The notes: generated by a model from the sequence alone, not told the origin. A stretch of 7,328 nucleotides of DNA from Chitinophagaceae bacterium (GCA_017882205.1 JADGPY010000457.1:1-7328); one strand, 5' to 3'. Numbered from the stretch's first letter, positions 1 to 6,515 are shown. Program-made: numbers and translations.

Positions 1-273
1 CCTGGTCATTTTGGAGTGGAGCCTGTTACAAAAATGGATAAAATGTTATACGCATTTGATGAATTGTCTGGCTTAATCCACGCATATTCATTAATGCGAC
101 CTGAAAGGTACAAGGGGATGGAATTAAAAGGCGTTAAAAAGCGATTGAAAGAAAAATCCTTTGCAGCTAATGTTTCCCGTGAAGAGATCCAGGATGCATC
201 CGATAGGGCAGGGCTAACTATTGATGAAGTAATTAATTTCATTATACAGCAGCAGTCGAACGTTACTGGTTAA
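1..273 (+). CDS. HD-domain phosphohydrolase (HDIG-type), C-terminal fragment
   Basis: This is the 3' part of a gene that enters from the left. The frame is open from base 1 to a TAA at 271-273, so the GTG at 16 is an internal codon rather than a start. The visible 90 residues match what I know of the C-terminal half of small (about 190 aa) soluble HD-superfamily metal-dependent phosphohydrolases. The marks are a helix reading MLYAFDELSGLIHAYSLMRP, then the VKKRLKEKSFAANVSRE block, then an acidic helix ending in DEVINFIIQQQ. In this family the 'DEL(S/T)GLI' helix packs against the HD metal site, and the metal-binding HD residues themselves lie upstream of the window. The substrate is unknown, and members are usually annotated only as HD or HDIG hydrolases. 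It ends 176 bp before the next gene and has no obvious functional link to it. Confidence 0.82.
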   Translation, partial: PGHFGVEPVTKMDKMLYAFDELSGLIHAYSLMRPERYKGMELKGVKKRLKEKSFAANVSREEIQDASDRAGLTIDEVINFIIQQQSNVTG

Positions 274-315
274 AGAGTATTCACCCCCATCAGATATCCT
301 CCCGATCGTGTTCGG

Positions 316-331
316 TATCATGATCATGATA
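316..331. promoter_or_regulatory. Perfect 16-bp palindrome, possible operator
   Basis: TATCATGATCATGATA equals its own reverse complement over all 16 bases, and symmetry stops at the next base pair outward. It lies in the non-coding gap, about 120 bp upstream of the CHASE2 gene and 43 bp after the HD gene stop. A dyad of this length with no loop is more like a dimeric regulator's binding site than a hairpin. No cognate regulator is visible in the window, so the operator role is inference. It could also be a chance AT-rich palindrome. Confidence 0.35.
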
Positions 332-363
332 AACCTGCCGTAAGTCATTCAACTTATTAACAC

Positions 364-397
364 ATCTATGTGTATCTATGTATCTATGTTACTATGT
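364..397. repeat. CTATGT short repeat cluster (AACCACATAG-type intergenic repeat on the minus strand)
   Basis: CTATGT occurs four times, starting at 366, 376, 384 and 392 (spacings 10, 8 and 8 bp). Three copies share the longer unit ATCTATGT. Read on the minus strand, the cluster begins AACCACATAG at 401 and continues as ACATAG units. I recall such AACCACATAG / ACATAG strings as frequent intergenic sequences in Bacteroidota, but I cannot verify this here. The first unit is also part of a near-palindrome, ACACAT-CT-ATGTGT, at 360-373. The units are far too short and too closely spaced for a CRISPR array. Confidence 0.55.
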
Positions 398-401
398 GGT
401 T

Positions 402-427
402 AAATTTATTATACTTTTAACTCTTTA
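402..427 (+). promoter_or_regulatory. AT-rich promoter-like stretch ahead of the three-gene operon
   Basis: The stretch contains TACTTTTA at 412-419, which resembles the Bacteroidota -7 element TAnnTTTG except for the last base. The matching -33 position holds only TTAC (389-392), a poor fit to TTTG or TTG. It lies about 30 bp before the ATG of the CHASE2 gene, in the only sizeable gap upstream of the operon, so a promoter is expected nearby. This exact placement is weak. Confidence 0.22.
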
Positions 428-429
428 AC

Positions 430-448
430 CGAAACTCGTACGAAACTC
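430..448 (+). repeat. 8-bp direct repeat abutting the operon start codon
   Basis: CGAAACTC at 430-437 recurs at 441-448, separated by GTA, and the second copy ends one base before the ATG of the CHASE2 gene. No Shine-Dalgarno sequence is present there, so the repeat occupies the ribosome-binding region. It may be chance, a small duplication, or a binding site overlapping the translation start. Confidence 0.4.
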
Positions 449-449
449 T

Positions 450-1604
450 ATGAGAAGAAAAATCTTCATCTCTTTATTCACTGGCATAATTATTTTCCTA
501 ATAACCTGGGTTTACCTCAATCAATATTATACTTTAGGATTAGAGGATGGGTTATTTAAGAAAATAACCATTTTGAAGCAAAAACTTTTGAATATTAAAC
601 CCCGGAAAACCAAAGATTTCGTTTTTATCAATACAGCTAAAGACCTGAGTTTGATAGAGGATACTGCCAGTTATGGCAATCTGCCGGTCTCTGATAGAGG
701 TAAAATAGTACAATTGCTGAGGGCAATAAATAATGCTCCTTCAAAACCAATTTTTACTCTGATAGACATACAGTTTTATTATCCGTATTCTATTGATCTA
801 AATATGGATGATAGCCTTCAAACTGAAATAAGCCGGAATAAGAATATAATCTTAAGTGTACTATATAAAAACGGCATGATTGATACCCCACTCATAAAGA
901 CGAATTATGGGATTGCAGATTATGTTACCTACGGAAGCTCCATTAATAAATTCAGGCTATATTATGCCGGACTAAAGACCCCGTCAATACCCTGCCTCTT
1001 ATACGAAAAGGTGGACCATGCAAATTTCACAGGTAATAAATATGCTACATTTTGTAATGGGCGGCTTTGTTTTAATTATTTGTGGCCTACTTACTATTAT
1101 GACCAGGATAATATTAAGACGGATGCCCCGGTATATAATATTGGATCGATCTTATTGAGCCTTAAAAACGATTCCAACAGGATCAATGATTTTGTTAAAA
1201 ACAAAATTATCTGCATTGGAAATTTTACTGATGATATTATCCAGACCCCCAGGGGGAGGATTCCGGGAACAATAATCTTAGGTGATATTTATTTGTCTTT
1301 GTTAAATGATAAACATTTCGTTCCCTGGTTATGGATCCTGTTCCTTATCCTTTCCTTTTCTATTCTGAGTTATATTGCCCTATTTAGAAAAATACCTGAG
1401 CTTAGACTAAAATTTGGTTTTTTATTTTCAAAACATTTAGCGAACTTCATAACTCAATACATATCCTATATAGGGATTTTAATGTTATTATCCATCGTAT
1501 CCTTCTTCCTATTTGAAATAAACGTAAGTCTTTTTCTCCCGGCATTTATTTTTTCCGGGATTGAATACATTGCCCAAAAGAAATATAACCCTGACAAACT
1601 ATGA
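450..1604 (+). CDS. CHASE2-domain membrane sensor protein without cytoplasmic output domain
   Basis: A 384-aa inner-membrane protein. A basic N-terminus (MRRK) precedes one hydrophobic helix at about residues 5-23. A large extracytoplasmic domain follows (about 55-288), then three hydrophobic helices (about 292-312, 338-355 and 357-375) and a short charged tail. The middle domain has CHASE2 hallmarks: a DFVFINT strand (56-62), GNLPVSDRGKIVQLLRAI in the place of the usual 'WPWPR..HA.LL..L' (76-93), LIDIQF (104-109), and KIICIGNFTDD...TPRGRIPGTIILGDIYLSLL (252-285), corresponding to the family's 'IG.....D...TP.G..PGV.IHAN.L..LL'. CHASE2 is a ligand-sensing domain normally followed by three TM helices and a cyclase, kinase or other effector. 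Here the TM helices are present but the protein ends about nine residues later. The start is the first ATG after an in-frame TAA at 426-428. It is first in the operon and overlaps the protease gene by 4 bp. The ligand is unknown. Confidence 0.75.
   Translation: MRRKIFISLFTGIIIFLITWVYLNQYYTLGLEDGLFKKITILKQKLLNIKPRKTKDFVFINTAKDLSLIEDTASYGNLPVSDRGKIVQLLRAINNAPSKPIFTLIDIQFYYPYSIDLNMDDSLQTEISRNKNIILSVLYKNGMIDTPLIKTNYGIADYVTYGSSINKFRLYYAGLKTPSIPCLLYEKVDHANFTGNKYATFCNGRLCFNYLWPTYYYDQDNIKTDAPVYNIGSILLSLKNDSNRINDFVKNKIICIGNFTDDIIQTPRGRIPGTIILGDIYLSLLNDKHFVPWLWILFLILSFSILSYIALFRKIPELRLKFGFLFSKHLANFITQYISYIGILMLLSIVSFFLFEINVSLFLPAFIFSGIEYIAQKKYNPDKL
1601..1604 (+). promoter_or_regulatory. ATGA stop/start overlap, likely translational coupling
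   Basis: The TGA stop of the CHASE2 gene (1602-1604) overlaps the ATG of the protease gene (1601-1603). The downstream ATG gives a clean signal peptide, so the overlap is probably real. It implies coupled translation and roughly matched synthesis of the two proteins. Confidence 0.7.
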
Positions 1605-3952
1605 AATACATTCACACAATTCTATCATTTTTACTTTTCAGTGCTTCGGTAAGTGCTCAGTTTACTGTCACAAAGGTAAGTGGCAGGGTAAAAACTGAGG
1701 CAGGCGGTCTTATAAGGCCGGGTTCCGAATTAAAAAGTAGTGAACATCTGTATTTTTCCTCGATGCGTGATAAACTTTGGGTTATCCAGGTTGGTAAGGG
1801 AGAACGCATGATCTCACCATCTCCCCAGGCAACTGTTGAGAATAATGTGATCTCACAAATGCTTATTTCAGCCATACATATGGATTACAGATCCGGTTCT
1901 TTAAGTGGCAGGGGGCAGGTTATTGAAAAATTACCCGATGCATTACAGTCAGACGTTGGAGGTACACACAAAATCTTAATAGAAGACAAAAACAAATATT
2001 TGTTTGATCTCTCTCAATATCCTCAAACAGAGGGACGCACTTTTTTTCTACAAATAGACGTTCCGGGTGAAGCACCAATAGTCCGACCCTTGAGAGCCGA
2101 TGCAGATACCCTTATCATTCTATATACCGATTTTCTAACAGAAACAAATGATCCGGCCACTGGTTACAAACTGGGTTATTTTAATCCATCGGCCAATCTT
2201 TTGAGCTCACAGATATCGGTGATTCATCCATACTTCGATCTAACGAGCGAAATGGAATCTGTCGTTGCAAATACGATCCTTGCTTACACTAAAGAAAACA
2301 AGCCCAGTGATAGTATTATGGACAAGGCGTACCAGAATGTATATTTTACATTGGGAAAGCCCGACTATTTTTTATTTACTGATTTATTCTCGCGGATATG
2401 GCAAAGCCGGTCAGCGAGCATGGAGGATCTTCCTGGAAGAAGCAAGGGCGCTGTTTTTAATGAGCAGGAATTTGAAAGTGTTCCAAAATTAACCTCCTCG
2501 GCCAGTGTAAGCCGTGCTGAGCTGCCATCTAATTTTTCTTTACGGCAATATGCACCTCCGGTAGGTGACCAGGGACAATATGGGAGCTGTACCGCCTGGG
2601 CAACAGCCTATGCCACCCGAACAATAACGTATGCTGTTCATCACAATTATTCTATTCACCACAATTATGATAAAATCATAAGCTATACATTTTCACCCGA
2701 TTTTATTTATAATAACATTCGGCTATCTGGAGATTGCAATCATGGTACCTCGATTTATGCCGCATTGCAGTTTATGAAAAATAAAGGCAACCTTGTTAAA
2801 ACAGATAAGGATTTTGTTTGTGGAAGAACCTACGCCTCAGATGTGTTGGTGAATGCAAAAAATTACCTGATCAAAGACTTTTCTGCTGTAAATACATTGC
2901 GCTCTGATAACAGGAAACTTATTGATAAATTAAAAGCTTTACTGGTTAGCAAAAATGCCCTGGCATTTGCCATGCATCTTCCCAATAGCTTTGAGCACAT
3001 TGATAAATCAGGGATCTGGTATCCAACGAGTGCTGAATATGCTAATGTTGATAGTGTCAGGAAGGGTAGAGCTGCCTATGATGGTCATGCTATGTGTATG
3101 ATAGGCTACAATGATTCTATTGCTGGCGGCGCTTTTGAAATAATGAATAGTTGGGGAGTAAGGTTTGGAAATAATGGTTTTTATTGGATTAATTATGATG
3201 ATTTTTTAGCCTTTGTTTTTGATATCTATACAATGAATGATTTTGAACCTGCAGCTGAAGATGTAGTAGTACCAAAAATCGATCAACCCCATGTAGTAGT
3301 TCCTGTTGTTGTGCCAAAAGTTGACATACCAAAAGTGGTAGTGGTACCAAAAACAGACGAGAAGCCAAGATTAAAAGGCAATATTGAATTTATGGTATTG
3401 AAACCAGATGGTTCCTATGAAAATACTCCGGTGGCTAAGAAGGTAATAGGAGACAGAGGACAGGATGTTTCAAAAGATTCAGACGATCCAACTGCTTATG
3501 CCAACTTTGCCCTGGCAAAGCCATTTTATTCAGGCACCAGATATAAGATCAGGTTCAACACCAGCCAGCCATCTTATGTATATGTTTTTGGAATGGATAA
3601 CTTAAGGACCTATAATCTTTTTCCACAAAAAAAATATAATGAGAGTGCATTGATCAATCTATCCAATTCAACCCTGTATCTGCCAAATGATAGTTCACAT
3701 TATAAATTGGATAATGTTCCGGGAAAAGAAAAAATGTGTGTATTGTTATCCAAATCTCCAATTGATATTGATGTACTGAACCAACAATTTTCTGCTAATG
3801 GCCACAACCTTTACCAGGCTGTAAGGAATTATCTTTCTAAACGTTTATTGGAAATCAAGAGTATTAACTATTCAAATAATAAGATCGAGTTTGATAGCAA
3901 GGTTAATGATGATGATGTACTGGCCTTTTTTATAGAGATGGATCATTTGTAA
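1601..3952 (+). CDS. Secreted papain-family (C1) cysteine protease with FecR-like N-terminal and DUF4384-like C-terminal regions
   Basis: A 783-aa exported protein. Residues 1-19 form a signal peptide with a likely cut after SVSA. No lipobox cysteine is seen, so it is probably soluble in the periplasm or released. Residues about 21-75 (TVTKVSGRV...LIRPGSEL) resemble the FecR-type beta domain. Residues 90-300 are unassigned. Residues about 308-548 are a papain-like C1 peptidase: it opens with LPSNFSLRQYAPPVGDQG, with oxyanion Gln324, nucleophile Cys330 (QGQYGSCTAWA), His496 (YDGHAMCMIGY) and Asn516 (NSWG). All four active-site residues are present, so it should be active. No recognisable I29 inhibitory propeptide precedes it, so the N-terminal 300 residues may regulate it. 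A Val/Pro linker (555-592) leads to a C-terminal region with a DUF4384-like core (about 645-722: YKIRFN..PSYVYVFGMD..LFP). DUF4384 is known mostly from caspase-type and kinase-linked bacterial proteins, which fits the downstream caspase gene. The FecR-like and DUF4384 calls are less certain than the protease call. Confidence 0.87.
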   Translation: MKYIHTILSFLLFSASVSAQFTVTKVSGRVKTEAGGLIRPGSELKSSEHLYFSSMRDKLWVIQVGKGERMISPSPQATVENNVISQMLISAIHMDYRSGSLSGRGQVIEKLPDALQSDVGGTHKILIEDKNKYLFDLSQYPQTEGRTFFLQIDVPGEAPIVRPLRADADTLIILYTDFLTETNDPATGYKLGYFNPSANLLSSQISVIHPYFDLTSEMESVVANTILAYTKENKPSDSIMDKAYQNVYFTLGKPDYFLFTDLFSRIWQSRSASMEDLPGRSKGAVFNEQEFESVPKLTSSASVSRAELPSNFSLRQYAPPVGDQGQYGSCTAWATAYATRTITYAVHHNYSIHHNYDKIISYTFSPDFIYNNIRLSGDCNHGTSIYAALQFMKNKGNLVKTDKDFVCGRTYASDVLVNAKNYLIKDFSAVNTLRSDNRKLIDKLKALLVSKNALAFAMHLPNSFEHIDKSGIWYPTSAEYANVDSVRKGRAAYDGHAMCMIGYNDSIAGGAFEIMNSWGVRFGNNGFYWINYDDFLAFVFDIYTMNDFEPAAEDVVVPKIDQPHVVVPVVVPKVDIPKVVVVPKTDEKPRLKGNIEFMVLKPDGSYENTPVAKKVIGDRGQDVSKDSDDPTAYANFALAKPFYSGTRYKIRFNTSQPSYVYVFGMDNLRTYNLFPQKKYNESALINLSNSTLYLPNDSSHYKLDNVPGKEKMCVLLSKSPIDIDVLNQQFSANGHNLYQAVRNYLSKRLLEIKSINYSNNKIEFDSKVNDDDVLAFFIEMDHL
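3263..3376 (+). other. Val/Pro-rich linker with VVVPK repeats inside the C1 protease
   Basis: Residues 555-592 repeat the pattern VVVP(K) in variants such as VVVPKIDQP, VVVPVVVPKVDIP and VVVVPKTDEKP. The segment lies between the end of the peptidase domain and the DUF4384-like domain. Its low complexity and regular prolines suggest an extended, possibly flexible or proteolysis-sensitive interdomain tether. The underlying DNA repeats GTAGTAGT and CCAAAA motifs, so it may expand and contract by slippage. Confidence 0.6.
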
Positions 3953-3963
3953 ATATTAAAACC

Positions 3964-6474
3964 ATGAAATCCGCTTTTCTAACATTAATTATTATACTGT
4001 ATGTATTTACAACATATGGTCAAAATTATGCAACAGGTACTAAAGTAGAAATAGTTGCAGTGGATGGTAAAACCTACAATGGAACAATAACAGAAGTATT
4101 GAATGGGAAATATAAAGTTCATTACGATGGGTATGATTTTGATGCATGGCTTACCCCAGACCAGTTCAAAGTAAAGGAAGAAAAGACGCTGGTTGATCAG
4201 TATATCACAGGTACTAAAGTAGAAGTAGTAGCTGTGGATGGTAAAACCTATAATGGAACAATAACAGAAGTTTTAAACGGGAAATATAAAATTCATTACG
4301 AGGGTTATGATTCTGATGCATGGCTTACCCCAGACCAGTTCAAGGTAAAGGAAGAAAAGACATTAGTTGATCAGAATATTACTCAGTACAACGAGTACGT
4401 CAACCAGGGAATTGCCAACTATAATAAAGGCAACATGGAGGGGGCAATTAATGATTACAGCCTTGCAGTAAATTTAAGGCCTGCTGATTACCTGGCTTAT
4501 TATAATCGAGGATTAGCCTACTATAAAAAAGGAAACTATGATGCTGCTAATTCAGACTATACTAACGCAATTCAATTTAAGCCGGACTATTATTATGCCT
4601 GGTATAGCCGCGGACTTTCTAATACTTATAAATTCAACTATATTGCTGCACTGGAAGATTATAACAAGGCCATCGAACTTAATCCAACTAATTTTGATGC
4701 ATATACAGGCCGGGGATATGTATATCTGATGCAGTTGAATTACCAGGCCGCGAAACAGGATTATTCCAAAGCAATCAGCTTAAAGCCAGATAATATAACA
4801 ACCTATTTATCCAGGGCTTACGTCGAATTTATCAATGGTGAAAATGACGCTGCAATCGCCGATTATTCCAAGACGGTTGAATTAAATGCTGATTATTATG
4901 ATGGCTACTATAGCCGTGGTTTTGCTTATTTAAACAACGGAAATTATGATGCATCTATCCAGGATTTTAGCAAGTCTGCTCAATTAAGGCCGGATTCTAC
5001 GAATGGTTATATCAGTCTCATAGTAGCCTGTATAGCAAACAAAAATTTTTCAAAATCAAAAGAATTATACGATCAGTATGAAGGGAGTGGAAAGCGAAGC
5101 TATATTGAGCTCAAGGATTATTCTTTCATTAAATCTTATATCCAGGCTGCTACTCAATATTTAGTCAATAACGATTATAGAAATGCACTCCCGGTTTTAT
5201 TAACATCATTAAACGAGTATGCATCGTCCCGGGATGTCATCAATGCTTTCTATAAATATTTTTATGCAAATATCTTAGCTACTACAGGATATGTATATCA
5301 ACAATTTGATAGCCTGAATTTGTCTTCCGAGTTTTACCAAAAAGCAATAACCATTAATGCTAAGAACCTGGTTTGGAATAATAAGCAACTTGAACTTAAG
5401 TCTTTAATCTCCCAGGGCAATGATCTGGACAAAACACCACCGGAAATTATTTTACTAACTCCTAAGCCTGAACGCGGACAGGATATCGACGCTGATGAAG
5501 ATGCACAGAACAGGGTATTTGTGAGTGGTTATGCAAAAGATAAAAGCGGAATTAAATGGGTAAAGGTAAATGGCGTGGATGTAGAGAATTTAAAACCAGA
5601 TGGATATTTTTCCAGCAATGTTAAAGATGTAGCTGACAAACTTGTTATCCAGGCTGAAGATATGCAGGGAAATGTTGAGCCTGGTAAAGAATTTAGAATA
5701 GGGAATGTAAAAAAAGTTCATAGTGACGCAGTTATAACTCCAATACCGCAAAGTGAAACTCCAAGTTTTCATGCGGTACTTATTGCGTGTAGTAAATATA
5801 CAGGAGCCGGTGGCTGGCCCCCATTACCTACAACAATCGATGAAGCCAAAGCTTTGAAGAATGTTTTAATGACCAAATATGGATTTCCTGAAAAAAATAT
5901 CGTCGAATTATATGATAAGACTAAAGATGATATTACAACTGCATTGAGCAGCAAATTAGAGAGCTTAACTTCCAACGATAACCTTGTTATTCTTTATTCA
6001 GGACATGGTACCAAAGAACAAAAGGGAAGTGAATTGATTGGTTATTGGGTACCTCTAAATGCAACAGATCCCAACAGGGGGTATATCTCAAATTCGGCAT
6101 TGAACGACCTGATAGCAGGAACAAAGGCGCGTCATATCCTTATCATGTCGGATGCATGTTATAGCTCAGCGATGAGAGGCAATACAGAAGATGCGAAGAA
6201 AGAAGAGGTATTGGTACCTTATAAGGAAGAATATAAATTTGAAAGCAGGAGGATACTTACCAGTGGGGGATTGGAAAAAGTTCCCGGTAATAGTAAGTTC
6301 ATGCAATTGGTTATTGAAGCCCTGGATAGAAATACTGATCCATTATTACCAGAGTTTTACCTATACTCGTTGATTGCTCCCGGAGTAATGAAGAGTACGG
6401 GTAATTTGCCAGTGATACAATCATTTGGTAAAGATGGAAACCATGGTGGGCAGTTTTATTTTATAAGAAGATAA
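3964..6474 (+). CDS. Secreted caspase-like (C14) protease with tandem Tudor-like domains, TPRs and Ig-like domain
   Basis: An 836-aa exported protein, starting 11 bp after the C1 protease gene. Residues 1-19 are a signal peptide (hydrophobic core LTLIIILYVFTTYG, likely cut before Gln20). Two 58-residue tandem repeats follow (22-79 and 80-137) with a Tudor/agenet-like pattern: G-T-K-V-E, DGKTYNGTI, KY-K-(V/I)-HY-(D/E)-GYD, W. Six regular 34-residue TPRs fill about 142-345, and a more degenerate helical repeat region runs to about 480. An Ig-like segment (about 487-580: DKTPPEIILLTP...SGYAKDKSGI...KLVIQAEDMQGN) leads into a caspase-fold peptidase (about 602-834). The catalytic dyad is intact: His681 in LYSGHG and Cys732 in SDACYS. 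A p10-like part (SRRILTSGGLEKV...SKFMQLVIEAL) follows. Bacterial caspase homologues often act as effectors of signalling or conflict systems. Export here points to an extracytoplasmic substrate or partner, with the TPRs likely mediating protein contacts. The substrate is unknown. Confidence 0.88.
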   Translation: MKSAFLTLIIILYVFTTYGQNYATGTKVEIVAVDGKTYNGTITEVLNGKYKVHYDGYDFDAWLTPDQFKVKEEKTLVDQYITGTKVEVVAVDGKTYNGTITEVLNGKYKIHYEGYDSDAWLTPDQFKVKEEKTLVDQNITQYNEYVNQGIANYNKGNMEGAINDYSLAVNLRPADYLAYYNRGLAYYKKGNYDAANSDYTNAIQFKPDYYYAWYSRGLSNTYKFNYIAALEDYNKAIELNPTNFDAYTGRGYVYLMQLNYQAAKQDYSKAISLKPDNITTYLSRAYVEFINGENDAAIADYSKTVELNADYYDGYYSRGFAYLNNGNYDASIQDFSKSAQLRPDSTNGYISLIVACIANKNFSKSKELYDQYEGSGKRSYIELKDYSFIKSYIQAATQYLVNNDYRNALPVLLTSLNEYASSRDVINAFYKYFYANILATTGYVYQQFDSLNLSSEFYQKAITINAKNLVWNNKQLELKSLISQGNDLDKTPPEIILLTPKPERGQDIDADEDAQNRVFVSGYAKDKSGIKWVKVNGVDVENLKPDGYFSSNVKDVADKLVIQAEDMQGNVEPGKEFRIGNVKKVHSDAVITPIPQSETPSFHAVLIACSKYTGAGGWPPLPTTIDEAKALKNVLMTKYGFPEKNIVELYDKTKDDITTALSSKLESLTSNDNLVILYSGHGTKEQKGSELIGYWVPLNATDPNRGYISNSALNDLIAGTKARHILIMSDACYSSAMRGNTEDAKKEEVLVPYKEEYKFESRRILTSGGLEKVPGNSKFMQLVIEALDRNTDPLLPEFYLYSLIAPGVMKSTGNLPVIQSFGKDGNHGGQFYFIRR
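4027..4374 (+). repeat. Tandem 174-bp direct repeat encoding two Tudor/agenet-like domains
   Basis: The two abutting units are 4027-4200 and 4201-4374. By hand count they differ at about 18 of 174 bases and 5 of 58 residues (Ala/Ile, Ile/Val, Val/Ile, Asp/Glu, Phe/Ser). About ten of the base differences are synonymous, which indicates a fairly recent in-frame duplication kept under protein-level constraint. Each unit encodes one complete small beta-barrel-like domain plus a KEEKTLVDQ linker. Confidence 0.9.
4387..4998 (+). repeat. Six tandem TPR motifs in the caspase protein
   Basis: Residues 142-345 divide into six 34-residue units in exact register. Each follows the TPR pattern of Gly at position 8, Ala at 20 and Pro (or Ala) near 32, for example YYNRGLAYYKKGNYDAANSD. 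The units are diverged in DNA, unlike the Tudor-like pair before them, so they are an older array. TPR arrays form a superhelical protein-binding groove. Here the array separates the N-terminal domains from the caspase domain. Confidence 0.85.
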
Positions 6475-6500
6475 GGGAAGAATCTTACTATTTTATTTTG

Positions 6501-6515
6501 AACCACAGAGACAGA
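6501..6515 (+). repeat. AACCACAGAGACAGA, short fragment resembling a common intergenic repeat
   Basis: This sits in the 57-bp gap after the caspase gene. It resembles the AACCACAGAGACACAGAG strings I recall from many bacterial intergenic regions, and it shares the AACCACA(T/G)AG core with the minus-strand sequence at 392-401 upstream of the operon. No hairpin with a T-run is present in this gap, so I do not call a terminator. Confidence 0.35.

Noticed and set aside
16..18. GTG at 16 as the start of an 85-aa gene
   Set aside because: The frame is open to base 1, and the protein matches the interior of an HD phosphohydrolase, so the gene begins before the window.
302..315. Possible terminator hairpin CCGA-N6-TCGG after the HD gene
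   Set aside because: The stem is only 4 bp and is not followed by a T-run, so it is too weak to call.
364..397. Possible CRISPR or satellite array from the CTATGT repeats
   Set aside because: The units are only 6-8 bp, the spacing is 8-10 bp, and there are no unique spacers.
4027..4374. Assembly duplication as the cause of the 174-bp repeat
   Set aside because: The copies differ at about 18 positions, many of them synonymous, so they are genuine diverged copies and not an assembly artefact.
5590..5975. Minus-strand open frames opposite the caspase gene
   Set aside because: They overlap the conserved Ig-like and caspase coding frame and show no family resemblance.
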